From contig CABMIB010000053.1 of NCBI GenBank assembly GCA_902386135.1, positions 1-64,000 on the forward strand: a stretch of DNA of 64,000 nt. Reading direction: 5' to 3'. Under the pieces are notes generated by a model, which ran no database searches, was not told the origin of the DNA, and saw nothing but the letters and a program-made list of their open reading frames with translations. Positions within the stretch are counted from its first letter, which is position 1. The number at the start of each line of letters is the position of its first letter. Of the stretch, positions 15,055 to 23,666 are shown in pieces. The position numbers were made by a program, and so were the translations under genes. The DNA is from an uncultured archaeon (lineage in GTDB: Archaea > Halobacteriota > Methanosarcinia > Methanosarcinales > Methanoperedenaceae).

Positions 15055-15855
15055 ATGTGGGCTGTACGCGACCGGAAACACGACCAGAAACTTTTCATTA
15101 CCCTGGCAGTTGCTCTTTTTGCGCTGGCATGGCTGGCACTCTGGTTCTGGGGGCAATCCCCCTACGGGCGGTTCATCATGCACGATGATGAAATCAGCCA
15201 TGGAATGGCGCATGGAGGCGGGTACTCCATACCTATCATCGTCTTCGTTGTAAGCTGGACATTGATGATTGTGGCTATGATGCTGCCGACCAGCCTGCCG
15301 CTCATTACGTTATTTCGAGCCCTCGTCCGCGACCGGAAAAATCACATGCATCTGGTCTTCCTGCTTATCGCAGGTTATCTTAGTATGTGGATTTTGTTTG
15401 GCATAGCAGCTCATATCGGTGATTGGGGCGTTCATCAAATAGCCGGGGAAAGTGCATGGCTCCATTCAGATTCCTGGATGATCGGGGTAGCTATCCTGGT
15501 AACGGCGGGGCTCTATCAGTTCACTTCGCTCAAGTATCACTGTCTTGATAAGTGCCGTTCGCCCCTGAGTTTCATTATGGAACGCTGGCAGGGTGGCAAT
15601 GAACAAAAGCAGGCTTTCCGGCTCGGGGTGGACCACGGGATTTTTTGCATCGGCTGCTGCTGGTCACTGATGCTATTGATGTTCGTTGTCAGTGCCGGAA
15701 ATATTGGATGGATGCTGGCGCTGGGGACAGTTATGGCTGTCGAAAAAAATATGCCCTGGGGCAGGCGGCTTAGTGCTCCGCTTGGCGTGATTCTGCTGGG
15801 ATGGGGACTGATAATGGTCGTTCAAGGCATACCACTATTGCACTGGCATACCTGA
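15055..15855 (+). CDS. DUF2182 integral membrane protein
   Basis: A 266-residue protein with about six membrane helices. Family marks are VSWTLMIVAMMLPTSLPLI, YLSMWILFG, the YHCLDKCRSPLSF loop with two cysteines, GVDHGIFCIGCCWSLMLLMF with a His and three Cys, and AVEKNMPWGRRL. The conserved His/Cys set inside or near the membrane suggests metal binding. It follows the DUF1326 gene on the same strand, the conserved partner arrangement. It is likely to act with that protein at the cytoplasmic membrane. Confidence 0.9.
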   Translation: MWAVRDRKHDQKLFITLAVALFALAWLALWFWGQSPYGRFIMHDDEISHGMAHGGGYSIPIIVFVVSWTLMIVAMMLPTSLPLITLFRALVRDRKNHMHLVFLLIAGYLSMWILFGIAAHIGDWGVHQIAGESAWLHSDSWMIGVAILVTAGLYQFTSLKYHCLDKCRSPLSFIMERWQGGNEQKQAFRLGVDHGIFCIGCCWSLMLLMFVVSAGNIGWMLALGTVMAVEKNMPWGRRLSAPLGVILLGWGLIMVVQGIPLLHWHT

Positions 15856-15939
15856 CAAGAAGCCTGAACCAGTATTTGAAAAGGTGATCTAAGTAAGATA
15901 GTAACAGATTATATGGGATTGCACGGCTTTTATAGAGCT

Positions 15940-16458
15940 ATGGATCTTTATGAATTAATCAGGAACAGGGAAAGTATAAGGGACTATGACCCGGCAAAGC
16001 CTGTAGATGAAGCGACCCTTAACAGGATCCTTGAGGCGGGGCGTCTGGCGCCCTCTGCAGCGAACCGCCAGCCGTGGCATTTTCTAGTCATTTCTTCACG
16101 GGAGATGTTGAAAAAGGTGCGCCAGTGTTATTCACGTTCGTGGTTCCAGGATGCGCCGCATATTTTAGTTGTTGTCGGGGACATGAATGAATCATGGGTG
16201 AGGGAAAGTGACGGCTATAACTCAATAGAAACAGACCTGACAATAGCCATTGACCATATGATCCTTGCTGCCGAATCTGAAGGGGTCGCGACCTGCTGGA
16301 TCGCAGCCTACGACCCTGTGATCTTAAGAAAAGCCCTTTCACTTAAGGATAATGAGCGCATTTTTTCTATCACGCCGCTCGGGTATCCGAAGAAAGGTTT
16401 TGTCAAAAAGCATAGTAAGCAGAGGAAATCTTTAAATGAAATAGTTCGTATATTATAA
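15940..16458 (+). CDS. Nitroreductase family protein (FMN)
   Basis: About 172 residues from the ATG at 15940; a longer reading adds nine residues and is less likely. N-terminal LIRNRESIRDYDPAKPVDEA and GRLAPSAANRQPWHFLVIS are the FMN-binding start of the nitroreductase fold. AIDHMILAAESEGVATCWIAA and ITPLGYP are the second part. This is the short form, like NAD(P)H-dependent flavin or nitro reductases of methanogens. The substrate is not predictable. A VOC-family gene follows 19 bp later, probably in the same transcript. Confidence 0.85.
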   Translation: MDLYELIRNRESIRDYDPAKPVDEATLNRILEAGRLAPSAANRQPWHFLVISSREMLKKVRQCYSRSWFQDAPHILVVVGDMNESWVRESDGYNSIETDLTIAIDHMILAAESEGVATCWIAAYDPVILRKALSLKDNERIFSITPLGYPKKGFVKKHSKQRKSLNEIVRIL

Positions 16459-16477
16459 AAACAAAGGAGGAGAGTGG

Positions 16478-16888
16478 ATGATTAAGACGATAGAACATAT
16501 CGGGATTCTGACAAATGATCTGCAGCGGTCTGTAAAATTCTATACTGATGTGCTTGGGTTTTCGATTTCCATGAAAATAGAGATGGATGAGGCGGGTCTC
16601 TCAGCGGTCTTTGTAGAAAAAGACGGTTGTAGAATTGAACTTATGGGTCACAGGGATATTCCGGAGCGCTCAGAAGGTATTGAGATCAAAATAGGAGAGA
16701 ACACACTTCGTTTAAATGACCATATCGCTTTCTCTGTGGACGATATCGAAGCTACAGCAGCCGGGCTTAAGAAGAAAGGAGTAGTATTTGAATTAGAGCC
16801 GGTACAATTGGAAGATAGCATGAAGCTCGCTTCCTTTAAAGATCCTGACGGGCTGCTAATCGAGCTGGTAGAGAATCTCAGGCAGTGA
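16478..16888 (+). CDS. Glyoxalase/VOC superfamily protein
   Basis: A 136-residue protein with two beta-alpha-beta-beta-beta units. Metal ligands are visible at the expected places: His in IEHIGILTNDL, Glu in RIELMGHRD, His in NDHIAFSVDDIE and Glu in LLIELVENL. PDG before the last strand is typical. It could be a lactoylglutathione-lyase-like or methylmalonyl-CoA-epimerase-like enzyme; the size fits both, and no substrate determinant is clear. The ribosome-binding site is AAAGGAGG. Confidence 0.85.
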   Translation: MIKTIEHIGILTNDLQRSVKFYTDVLGFSISMKIEMDEAGLSAVFVEKDGCRIELMGHRDIPERSEGIEIKIGENTLRLNDHIAFSVDDIEATAAGLKKKGVVFELEPVQLEDSMKLASFKDPDGLLIELVENLRQ

Positions 16889-16914
16889 AACAACAGGATT
16901 TCTAACCTTGATTG

Positions 16915-17157
16915 TTATTCTAACAGGCGGCTGAAATCAAAAGGTTCGATTGTTTCTTTGAGTTGGGCCTTACGTTTGGGTTTATATTTAGGGTCCCTGC
17001 CTCTGCCTAACGTTTTAAAGATATGGTCTTCTGTAACATCTAGAATATCCACAATTACACCATATGTTCCTATAACCTTCGGGTTAATAAGATTATTGGT
17101 AGTTAATTTTAAAATAAGTATAAATTTTAACTGATAGAATATGCTATAGATGGGTGT
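16915..17157 (-). pseudogene. Startless reading frame, probable gene remnant
   Basis: About 80 open codons with protein-like content ending VIGTYGVIVDILDVTEDHIF, KTLGRGRDPKYKP, KRKAQLKETIEPFDFSRLLE. It lacks an ATG; the only usable start is an internal GTG that would leave about 45 residues. The basic RGRDPKYKPKRK stretch would bind nucleic acid. It is convergent with the VOC gene. The family is not recognised. Confidence 0.35.
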
Positions 17158-17437
17158 TACAGCGTGAATTTATAATATATTCACGTTTAGAGAAATACAG
17201 AAAAAGTTTTACGACAAAAAAATTAACAGACCCGGTATTCTTTCAGTATGGGATTTGTGACTGGTGACATCAGCAGGAGAATAATACTGCTGGAAAAAGT
17301 GATGGTATCCCAATGGAACTTTTTTAAATCCGGAGAATAAGCACATGCTATAGATTCAGATTGTCCCTCATCATAATAATAGTTACAATTATTTATATGG
17401 ATAAATATATAAATGATTGGGTATAAGTACATTATGC

Positions 17438-17914
17438 ATGGACTCGCTCATACAGAAAGAAAATGCAATTTCGCCGGTCTTAGGCGTGCTTTTACTGCTC
17501 GGTATCGTATTGATACTTTCGATAATAGTATTTACTATATCATTAGCACTTGCTTCCACGGATGAAAGACCGCCGCAAAGCTCGATTTCGGTTCAATCTT
17601 ATGCAGAAACTTCGTCCGCTGATATTAAGATTCAGCACAAAGGGGGAGACAGGCTTGTAGCTGGCGACTGGTGGATTTCAATCGTTCCCGTCGGAGAATC
17701 ACCGGATTACAGGAGTTCAGGCACCGAATTTGCAGTTGGCGACCAGATAATTACTGCAACTTTGACCAATGGAAGGGGGAATTACATCGTAACTAATAAT
17801 ACCATATCTACCGACGGTCCTGTTGGTGCAATGAAGCCGGGAGTGTACGATGTAAAAATCATCGTATACCCGTTTAAAAGTATGGTGCTTGATAAGGTGA
17901 TTGAAGTAAGGTAA
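17438..17914 (+). CDS. Archaeal type IV pilin
   Basis: About 158 residues from the ATG at 17438. The N-terminus MDSLIQKENAISPVLGVLLLLGIVLILSIIVF is a class III signal: a short charged leader, then AISPVLGVLLLLG, the standard archaeal pilin-N (DUF1628) hydrophobic helix cut by PibD/EppA. The rest is a beta-rich head (KIQHKGGDRLVAGDWWISI, GDQIITATLT) with the IKHxGGD feature of this family. The gene appears monocistronic, with TATA candidates (AAATATATAAATG) just upstream. It is separate from the large pilin-like clusters at 45-58 kb. Confidence 0.85.
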   Translation: MDSLIQKENAISPVLGVLLLLGIVLILSIIVFTISLALASTDERPPQSSISVQSYAETSSADIKIQHKGGDRLVAGDWWISIVPVGESPDYRSSGTEFAVGDQIITATLTNGRGNYIVTNNTISTDGPVGAMKPGVYDVKIIVYPFKSMVLDKVIEVR

Positions 17915-18056
17915 TATTCGTCCCGATAAAACACGGGAACCGGATGAACCGATAGAATCGCAAAGCTGTACGCATTGACCTGATGCCTGCGAATCCAATT
18001 GGAGCACCATAAACTATATTTCTTTCAGATACAATCAAATTACAGGAGATGGTCAG

Positions 18057-18527
18057 ATGGCTAATGATAAAAAAATCCTGATAGCCTATGCGTCCAGGAC
18101 AGGAAGTACCGAAAAGCTCGCACAGGCGATCGCGGATGGGATTAGAAAAGTGGAGGGTGTATCGGTTGACTTGAAAAGGGCAAAGGACGTCAAACCCGAA
18201 GATGCAATTTCAGCCGATGGGTACGCTTTTGGTTCGCATTCTGCTTTTGAGTACATGGGAGGAGAACTTAAGTTCCTCTTTGAGGAACTCTACAATGTAA
18301 GGAACAAGGTAAGCGGTAAACCTGTATTGCTTTTTACCAGTGGTCACGGCGGTCAGGTCGCAGCTCTTGAATCAATGGATAAGGTAGTTGGCGTGTTCAA
18401 TCCCCACTGGGTCAAACCGGGCGTGGCTGTAGAGGGTATGCCGGGAGAAGCGGATAAAGCAAAGGCAATGGAGATGGGGGCAAAACTCGCAGACGCGGTA
18501 AAGAAATACAAATATATTGTTGCGTAA
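18057..18527 (+). CDS. Flavodoxin family protein
   Basis: A 156-residue flavodoxin fold. The phosphate-binding loop is ASRTGSTEKLAQAIADGI (T/S-x-T-G-x-T type), then GYAFGSHSAFEYMGGELKF and VLLFTSGHGG for the isoalloxazine loops, and KPGVAVEGMPGEADKAKAME. Ribosome-binding site GGAGATGG precedes the ATG. It is likely a soluble one- or two-electron carrier or quinone-reductase-like protein. It is convergent with citrate synthase, 56 bp apart. Confidence 0.85.
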   Translation: MANDKKILIAYASRTGSTEKLAQAIADGIRKVEGVSVDLKRAKDVKPEDAISADGYAFGSHSAFEYMGGELKFLFEELYNVRNKVSGKPVLLFTSGHGGQVAALESMDKVVGVFNPHWVKPGVAVEGMPGEADKAKAMEMGAKLADAVKKYKYIVA

Positions 18528-18583
18528 CAAAATAATTTTTGCTTGATACAGCAATAGCGAATCTTTCCGGCAGCAGGTAAGTG

Positions 18584-19756
18584 CTATCCCCGCTCTTCGA
18601 CGGGCACATATTTACACCCTTCCGGGCCGCAGTACCTGCCGATATACTGGGCACTGGGTCTGTAGAGGGCTGGCTTTGGCTGTGCCTCGGCGAATTTCTC
18701 CTCTATGATGTGCGCACACCAGCCCGGGGTTCTTGAAACAGCGAATATCGGGGTGAACAGGTCAGGTTCGATTCCCATCATACAATAGACCGATGCGCTG
18801 AAAAAATCCACATTGGGGTAGATATCCTTTCCTTTGCGTTTCTTGAACTCGCTCCGGGTAATGCTCTCAACCTTCCTGGATATCTCGTACCACTTTGCAT
18901 TCCCTGCCCTTTGTGCAAGTTTTTCAGAAATGCCGGCAAGTATCCTAGCGCGTGGGTCCCTTGTTTTATAGACCGCATGACCCATGCCCATTATCCTTTC
19001 CCCTGCATCCAGTTTTGCTTTTACCCAACCCTCTACCCTGCCGGCATCGCCTATCTCAATAAGGTTCTTCATAACCTCGGTGTTGGCTCCGCCGTGCAGT
19101 TCTCCTGAAAGTGCGCCCACCGCGGCTCCGATGCATGCATACATACTGGCGCGTGTCGAGGCGACAACCCTCGCAGTAAAAGTAGAGGCATTAAATGAAT
19201 GCTCCGCATGGAGGACAAGGCACGTATCAAAATCTTTGGCTATCTCTTCATCTGGAACTTTCCCGTGCAGCATATACAGGAAATTCGCCGCATGCCCGAG
19301 TCCCTCATCAGGCTTTTTTACATCAAGGTTCTTTCTAACCCTGTCCCATGCAGCCACGAGCGTGGGTATTTTGGAGATAAGCCTTATGGATCTCTCCATA
19401 TTCGCTGATTTTGTCTCAACCCGCGCATCCTTATCAAAATCCACAAGCATAAGTATCACCGACTGCAGCACGTCCATGGGGTGGGCTGTCTTTTTCCTTT
19501 TTTCCAGGTGCCTGATTATCCCTCTCGGAAGCTGTCTCTGCGAAGCCAGCGTCTCTTTAAATATCTCCAATTCCTTCCCGGTTGGAAGTGTTTCATAGAG
19601 CAGCAAATAAACTGTTTCTTCGAAAGTTGAATTTTTGGCAAGCTCTTCGATATCGTATCCCCTGTAGAGCAGTTTGCCCTTCTCCCCGTCTACGGCGCTT
19701 ATTTTTGTACCTGCTACCACAACCCCTCTTAATCCTGTATCTTCGATTTCTCGCAT
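18584..19756 (-). CDS. gltA: Citrate synthase
   Basis: About 390 residues from the ATG at 19756; upstream GTG and TTG codons would add five residues but lie on the ribosome-binding site. It condenses acetyl-CoA and oxaloacetate. Catalytic His lies in HAEHSFNASTFTARV and in GMGHAVYKTRDPRARIL, and catalytic Asp in YPNVDFFSASVY. RGYDIEELA, GELHGGAN and SRTPGWCAHIIE are further family marks. The length is that of Si-type archaeal and Gram-positive enzymes. A 2-methylcitrate synthase cannot be excluded from sequence alone. Confidence 0.93.
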   Translation of the reverse strand: MREIEDTGLRGVVVAGTKISAVDGEKGKLLYRGYDIEELAKNSTFEETVYLLLYETLPTGKELEIFKETLASQRQLPRGIIRHLEKRKKTAHPMDVLQSVILMLVDFDKDARVETKSANMERSIRLISKIPTLVAAWDRVRKNLDVKKPDEGLGHAANFLYMLHGKVPDEEIAKDFDTCLVLHAEHSFNASTFTARVVASTRASMYACIGAAVGALSGELHGGANTEVMKNLIEIGDAGRVEGWVKAKLDAGERIMGMGHAVYKTRDPRARILAGISEKLAQRAGNAKWYEISRKVESITRSEFKKRKGKDIYPNVDFFSASVYCMMGIEPDLFTPIFAVSRTPGWCAHIIEEKFAEAQPKPALYRPSAQYIGRYCGPEGCKYVPVEERG

Positions 19757-19919
19757 GATTTTGCCCACCAACCCTCACTTTTTAGTTGGATTCGTTAGCT
19801 ATTAAACTTTTTGTAGAAACGGAATTATTCTGGAATTGTGTCATACTCAAACCAACTATCAGAGGAAAAGTATAAATATAATTATATGTATCATAATTCT
19901 AACCCGAAAAGGTGGTACT

Positions 19920-20090
19920 ATGGAATTCACTCAAAGAATGTTGGGCTATGTGCTGTATGCAATAGGAATAATCGGAGGCGTCGAAGGAGCTACGATGAGA
20001 GCTGAGTTAGGCATGAACATGGCGATCATTACAAGTGTTGTTGCTCTGATTGTGATAATAATCGGCGCCTATTTGATCGAGAAGAAATAA
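19920..20090 (+). CDS. 56-residue two-span membrane protein
   Basis: The start at 19920 has a clear ribosome-binding site (AAAGGTGG). The protein is MEFTQRMLGYVLYAIGIIGG then a short EGATMRAELG loop and a second helix (AIITSVVALIVIIIGAYLIE) ending EKK. It has TATA-rich DNA upstream (ATAATTATATGTAT). It is a hairpin membrane protein of a small conserved kind, with no function recognised. Confidence 0.7.
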   Translation: MEFTQRMLGYVLYAIGIIGGVEGATMRAELGMNMAIITSVVALIVIIIGAYLIEKK

Positions 20091-20216
20091 AATTTCATTA
20101 TATATTTTTTCGATATCGGACAAAGTAATCTTATAGTAGCTAATTGTAAATTATAGTCATTACGGTAAGTTCAAATATCCGGTAAATTTTTAAAGCATTT
20201 CATGGATTATCAGGCT

Positions 20217-20355
20217 GGACACCACAAAGAGTGCAAAGAACGCAAAGCGTAGCAATAAAACTCTTTGCGAACTTTGTGTCCTTTGCGGTGAGTTCACTAT
20301 ACGTTGCAACCTGTCATGCATACTAAAGCTAAACTTCGGGGTTAATTACTATAAC
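20217..20355. repeat. Dispersed hairpin repeat R1, copy 2
   Basis: ACCACAAAGAGTGCAAAGAA and CTCTTTGCGAACTTTGTG arms plus the tail through GTTAATTACTATAAC. It matches copy 1 over its whole length, including the non-hairpin tail. Confidence 0.85.
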
Positions 20356-20483
20356 TCAATTAGGGATTAAATAAAAAAGCGTATTGCAGCTTAATCTCTC
20401 CTGAAGTTCCAAAAGCTTATGAAACATGAAAGTCAAAATAATCGTTAAATTTGAAATGTAAATCGAATTAAGAGTGATCTAAA

Positions 20484-21056
20484 ATGAACTTTAAAGGAAG
20501 CCGGACCGAAAAGAACCTTCTTGCAGCTTTTGCCGGTGAATCACAGGCAAGGAACCGCTATACCTACTTCGCAAGTGCAGCAAAGAACGAGGGATTCGAG
20601 CAGATATCCGCGATTTTCCTTGAGACTGCAGACAACGAGAAAGAGCATGCCAAGGTATTTTTCAAGCATCTCCAGGGAGGCAGTGTCGAGATAACAGCGA
20701 TGTACCCTTCAGGGGTCATCGGGAAGACCGCAGATAACCTTCTTGCTGCGGCTGATGGTGAAAAGCTTGAATGGGGTACCTTATATCCCGGATTCGCAAA
20801 GGTCGCGCAGGAAGAAGGGTTTCCAAAAGTCGCAGAATCATTTACCGAGATCGCGGAAGTGGAACAGTTCCATGACAGGCGTTACAGGGCTTTACTGAAG
20901 AACGTCAGGGAAGGTTCTGTATTTAAGAAAAGCGGCACCGTAAAGTGGCACTGCCGGAACTGCGGTTATATCCATGAGGGGACAGAACCGCCGGAGGTAT
21001 GCCCCGCATGCAGCCACGCCCGGTCATATTATGAGGTCCTTGCTGAGAACTGGTAA
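20484..21056 (+). CDS. rbr: Rubrerythrin
   Basis: A 190-residue protein. Residues 1-140 form the four-helix diiron domain with Glu/His ligands in [29 protein letters not shown] and [18 protein letters not shown]. Residues 150-190 form the rubredoxin-like site [10 protein letters not shown] ... [13 protein letters not shown]. In anaerobes it reduces hydrogen peroxide to water. A YkgJ-type gene follows after 4 bp and is probably co-transcribed. Confidence 0.95.
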   Translation: MNFKGSRTEKNLLAAFAGESQARNRYTYFASAAKNEGFEQISAIFLETADNEKEHAKVFFKHLQGGSVEITAMYPSGVIGKTADNLLAAADGEKLEWGTLYPGFAKVAQEEGFPKVAESFTEIAEVEQFHDRRYRALLKNVREGSVFKKSGTVKWHCRNCGYIHEGTEPPEVCPACSHARSYYEVLAENW

Positions 21057-21060
21057 TACG

Positions 21061-21489
21061 ATGCGAGCGCAGGGAAGCATGGATTGCGACATCAGGCTCT
21101 GCGAATCCCTTTGCTGCCGTAACTGTGCCGTCCTGACAGGGGAGGAGGTCGCGGAGCTTATATCAAAGGTTAAAAAAGAATATGCCCTGGAACTTGACCC
21201 GAAAAAGTATTTCAGGAGAGCGGAAGGGGAGCAGGGAATCTATTTTGCGGCCAGGATGATAAAAGGGCAGTGTATCTTTTTAAATAAAGAAAAGCGCTGC
21301 CGCATATACAGATGCCGTCCGGCTTTATGCGAACTATACCCGGTCATCGACGTGGATGCGGTGGATGAGCGCTGCCCTGCCATCAGGAAAAATAAACTGC
21401 CTGCGGACGTGCTTGTAGCCCTGAAGAAGCGCTATGCTGAGGAGATAGATGACAGGATAAAACTTGAACAGGTATTCAGGTTTATTTAA
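21061..21489 (+). CDS. YkgJ-family cysteine-cluster protein
   Basis: About 142 residues from the ATG 4 bp after the rubrerythrin stop. The cysteine pattern CDIRLCESLCCRNC, then GQCIFLNKEKRCRIYRCRP and CELYP is that of the YkgJ/CxxCxxCC family (putative Fe-S or zinc cluster, UPF0153). The tight spacing links it to peroxide defence or to maintenance of the rubrerythrin metal centre, which is inference from context. The frame extends upstream within rubrerythrin, but the ATG at 21061 is the sensible start. Confidence 0.8.
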   Translation: MRAQGSMDCDIRLCESLCCRNCAVLTGEEVAELISKVKKEYALELDPKKYFRRAEGEQGIYFAARMIKGQCIFLNKEKRCRIYRCRPALCELYPVIDVDAVDERCPAIRKNKLPADVLVALKKRYAEEIDDRIKLEQVFRFI

Positions 21490-21619
21490 ATATATTTATC
21501 TTAAACATGGAAAATAAATAACTTTAATAAGTAAGAACACATGTCAGGAGCACACAGCAGGTACATATAGCCCAGAAACGAAGGGTTATAAATGAAATGC
21601 CAATTAAATAAATATCAAT

Positions 21620-21823
21620 ATGGAAGAACTTGATACAATACTAGAGTTAATTAAAGATTCTCAATGGCACAACATTGAAGAGATACAAAAGGAGGTTAAC
21701 CTGTCGTCAGATAAGTTAAATGAAGTTATTCGCTTCCTTAAAGAGCAGGCGTTCGTAGACAAACAAAACGGGAGCTTAAGAATAACACCGGCGGGATTGA
21801 GATTGCTGGAACTTCCGGTTTAA
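21620..21823 (+). CDS. Small winged-helix DNA-binding protein
   Basis: A 67-residue protein with one winged helix-turn-helix: ILELIKDSQWHNIEEIQKEV, LSSDKLNEVIRFLKEQAFV and a wing (NGSLRITPAGLRLLEL). Such archaeal mini-regulators bind DNA as dimers. Its stop codon overlaps that of another wHTH gene on the opposite strand by 4 nt, so the two transcripts are antisense at their 3' ends. The target is unknown. Confidence 0.75.
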   Translation: MEELDTILELIKDSQWHNIEEIQKEVNLSSDKLNEVIRFLKEQAFVDKQNGSLRITPAGLRLLELPV

Positions 21824-22071
21824 CCGAGCATCTCGTCCACTTCCTTTAATCTTCGTAACATCTCCTTTCCCTTAACTGTGAGTTCATAACATGTGTCCGT
21901 TTCACACCTGGTTATGAAACCCTCGGCTAACAGGAAGTCAAGATATCTTTCAAAGTTCCTCCAGTCAAGATACGCTCTCTGCATTATCCGGGTCTTTCTT
22001 GCTTTGTTCTCTTCATGTATTGCTTTGAGCATATCCATGATAATTTCCCATCTGCTTCTCCCTTTTTTCAT
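21820..22071 (-). CDS. HTH_45-type winged-helix regulator
   Basis: An 83-residue protein with SRWEIIMDMLKAIHEENKA, KTRIMQRAYLDWRNFERYLD, FLLAEGFITR and YELTVKGKEMLRRL. This is the archaeal HTH_45 domain (Sso10a-like winged helix) seen in many small regulators. It is convergent with the wHTH gene above. A 23-codon frame with a strong ribosome-binding site lies just upstream on the same strand and may be its leader. Confidence 0.8.
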   Translation of the reverse strand: MKKGRSRWEIIMDMLKAIHEENKARKTRIMQRAYLDWRNFERYLDFLLAEGFITRCETDTCYELTVKGKEMLRRLKEVDEMLG

Positions 22072-22074
22072 CCT

Positions 22075-22146
22075 TTAAACACCTATCTCCCCGTTTTTGG
22101 CGATGCCTGCGCGGCTGCAATAGTCCTGAATCAAGTAGAATACCAT
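22075..22146 (-). CDS. Possible 23-residue peptide upstream of the HTH_45 gene
   Basis: ATG with AGGAGAT 5 nt upstream, encoding MVFYLIQDYCSRAGIAKNGE then IGV and TAA, ending 3 nt before the regulator's ATG. The same frame stays open upstream beyond one in-frame TGA. The ribosome-binding site is the only good evidence. Confidence 0.25.
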   Translation of the reverse strand: MVFYLIQDYCSRAGIAKNGEIGV

Positions 22147-22306
22147 GCTACATCTCCTATCTCATACCGTATCTTCCACTCCTTTTTCAAAGCATGCTAC
22201 CAGCAATTTTATTGATGGCTTCGCTTGGCCTACAATACTACTTCGCAACATATGAAGTTTTCTATACTCAAAACCTTTTTTAACTCCATTAACTAACGTG
22301 TATCCT

Positions 22307-23257
22307 ATGATTTTAGGCATCGATATAGGCGGCGCGAACACCAAGGCAGCATCCAGCGATGGCAAGACCGTAGAACTGCATTATGTCCCTCTCTGGAAAA
22401 ATACAAGTCTCCCGGAGGTGCTTCTTGATATCGGGCGGCGCTTAAAACCGGAAAAAACTGGAGTGGTAGTGACCGGCGAGCTTGCAGATTGTTTCCCTGA
22501 TAAGGATGCGGGTCTCTCATACATTATTGATGCTGTTAACAACGCCTTCAAAGATGCGTGGTTCCTTGACAGCAGCGGTGAGTTCACAAAAGAAAAAAAG
22601 CGCAGCATTGCGGCAGCCAACTGGACAGCCTCAGCGCTTGTTGCAGGCAGGGATTTTGAGGATTGCGTCTTCGTGGATACCGGCTCGACCACAACTGATA
22701 TAATCCCGATCAGGAACGGTAATCCTCTTGCAGCCGGAACAGACTTTGAGCGCTTAAAACGCGGAGAGCTTGTATACACCGGCGCACTGCGCACGAACCT
22801 CGCAGCTATCCTTGATACTGTAAATATCAGCGGTGCAGCATCACGTATCTCGTCTGAGCTTTTTGCAATTTCGGCAGATGCCTATCTTGTGCTGGAAATG
22901 ATCTCCGGGCTGGATTACACATGCGACACGCCGGACGGCGCGGGAAAAACTATGACCGATGCCCAAAGGAGGATCGCCCGTGTAGTGTGCGCCGACCTCA
23001 CGGAGATGGGGACGAAGGAGATTTTTTCTATCGCAGAGCAGGCGATGGAAAAGCAGGTCAGCGATATCGAATCTGCTATAAGCGATGTGGCGAAGCGGCA
23101 TGAACTGGACCAGGTAGTTGCATGCGGTCTCGGTGAGTTCCTTGTTAAAAAAGCCGCTGATAGGACCGGACTTGATGTTGTTCTGATGTCCGAACGGTAT
23201 GGAAAAGATATTTCAAAAGTATTTCCTGCATATGCCGTTGCGCGGCTGATGGAATAA
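22307..23257 (+). CDS. mfnF: MfnF-like methanofuran biosynthesis protein (hydantoinase/oxoprolinase-like)
   Basis: About 316 residues from ATG 22307; a GTG nine bases upstream is possible. N-terminal ILGIDIGGANTKAASSDG is the ASKHA-type phosphate loop, followed by VVVTGELADCFPDK, FVDTGSTTTDIIPI and GELVYTGALRTNLAAI. These match the H4MPT-linked C1-transfer family whose characterised member (MJ0815, MfnF) joins the furan methanamine phosphate to gamma-glutamyltyramine. That reaction is known from methanogens, and its presence fits a C1-metabolising archaeon. The other mfn genes are not in the window. Confidence 0.85.
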   Translation: MILGIDIGGANTKAASSDGKTVELHYVPLWKNTSLPEVLLDIGRRLKPEKTGVVVTGELADCFPDKDAGLSYIIDAVNNAFKDAWFLDSSGEFTKEKKRSIAAANWTASALVAGRDFEDCVFVDTGSTTTDIIPIRNGNPLAAGTDFERLKRGELVYTGALRTNLAAILDTVNISGAASRISSELFAISADAYLVLEMISGLDYTCDTPDGAGKTMTDAQRRIARVVCADLTEMGTKEIFSIAEQAMEKQVSDIESAISDVAKRHELDQVVACGLGEFLVKKAADRTGLDVVLMSERYGKDISKVFPAYAVARLME

Positions 23258-23308
23258 GATAAATTTAAGTAAAATGTCGTTTCTAAGCCTACCAAAGGGT
23301 AAGTGCCT

Positions 23309-23497
23309 ATGAACAAAAATCATTTGATTGTTTTAATAGCTATGCTATTGCTGTCAGCAATTGCTATGACAACAGTTTCTGCAAAAGATAGTGGGAAAGA
23401 AGAAAAAGTCAGGGTAATAACCCACTCAGATAAAGAAGTATCGGACGCTTTGGCTGTGGGACAAAATAGAACGAGCTTCACTCAACTAAGCTCTTAG
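23309..23497 (+). CDS. Short secreted protein or detached protease N-terminus
   Basis: About 62 residues: a signal peptide (LIVLIAMLLLSAIAMTTVSA) followed by KDSGKEEKVRVITHSDKEVS and a short tail. The region after the signal looks like the beginning of a subtilase propeptide (KVRVI...). The subtilase gene 2.5 kb downstream lacks exactly such a start. It may be the separated 5' end of that or a related gene, or an independent small secreted protein. The sequence between them does not continue the frame. Confidence 0.45.
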   Translation: MNKNHLIVLIAMLLLSAIAMTTVSAKDSGKEEKVRVITHSDKEVSDALAVGQNRTSFTQLSS

Positions 23498-23642
23498 TAA
23501 TTATCACGTAAACCCTTCCTCCAATGTATTTTCTAGGAACATCAGCTTGGCTGAAGTGCCAAACGGAGTAAACCAATGTGATTCCTCACTCCTAAGACTT
23601 GGGTTTGATGATAATACTTTCTAAAAGTACCATAAAAAGAAA

Positions 23643-23666
23643 GGAAAGAAGGATTGACCTTCTTTC
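23643..23666 (-). terminator. Hairpin after the S1-type protease gene
   Basis: GGAAAGAAGG, loop ATTGA, CCTTCTTTC, directly after the stop codon read on the minus strand. It is very similar to the hairpin after the subtilase gene at 27355. Confidence 0.65.

Noticed and set aside
18984-19598. 204-codon frame opposite citrate synthase
   Set aside because: A shadow of a well-supported gene on the other strand; long antisense frames are common opposite GC-richer genes.
22162-22365. 67-codon minus-strand frame upstream of the 23-codon peptide
   Set aside because: It overlaps the start of mfnF on the other strand and has no ribosome-binding site; the in-frame TGA between it and the peptide gives no sign of recoding.
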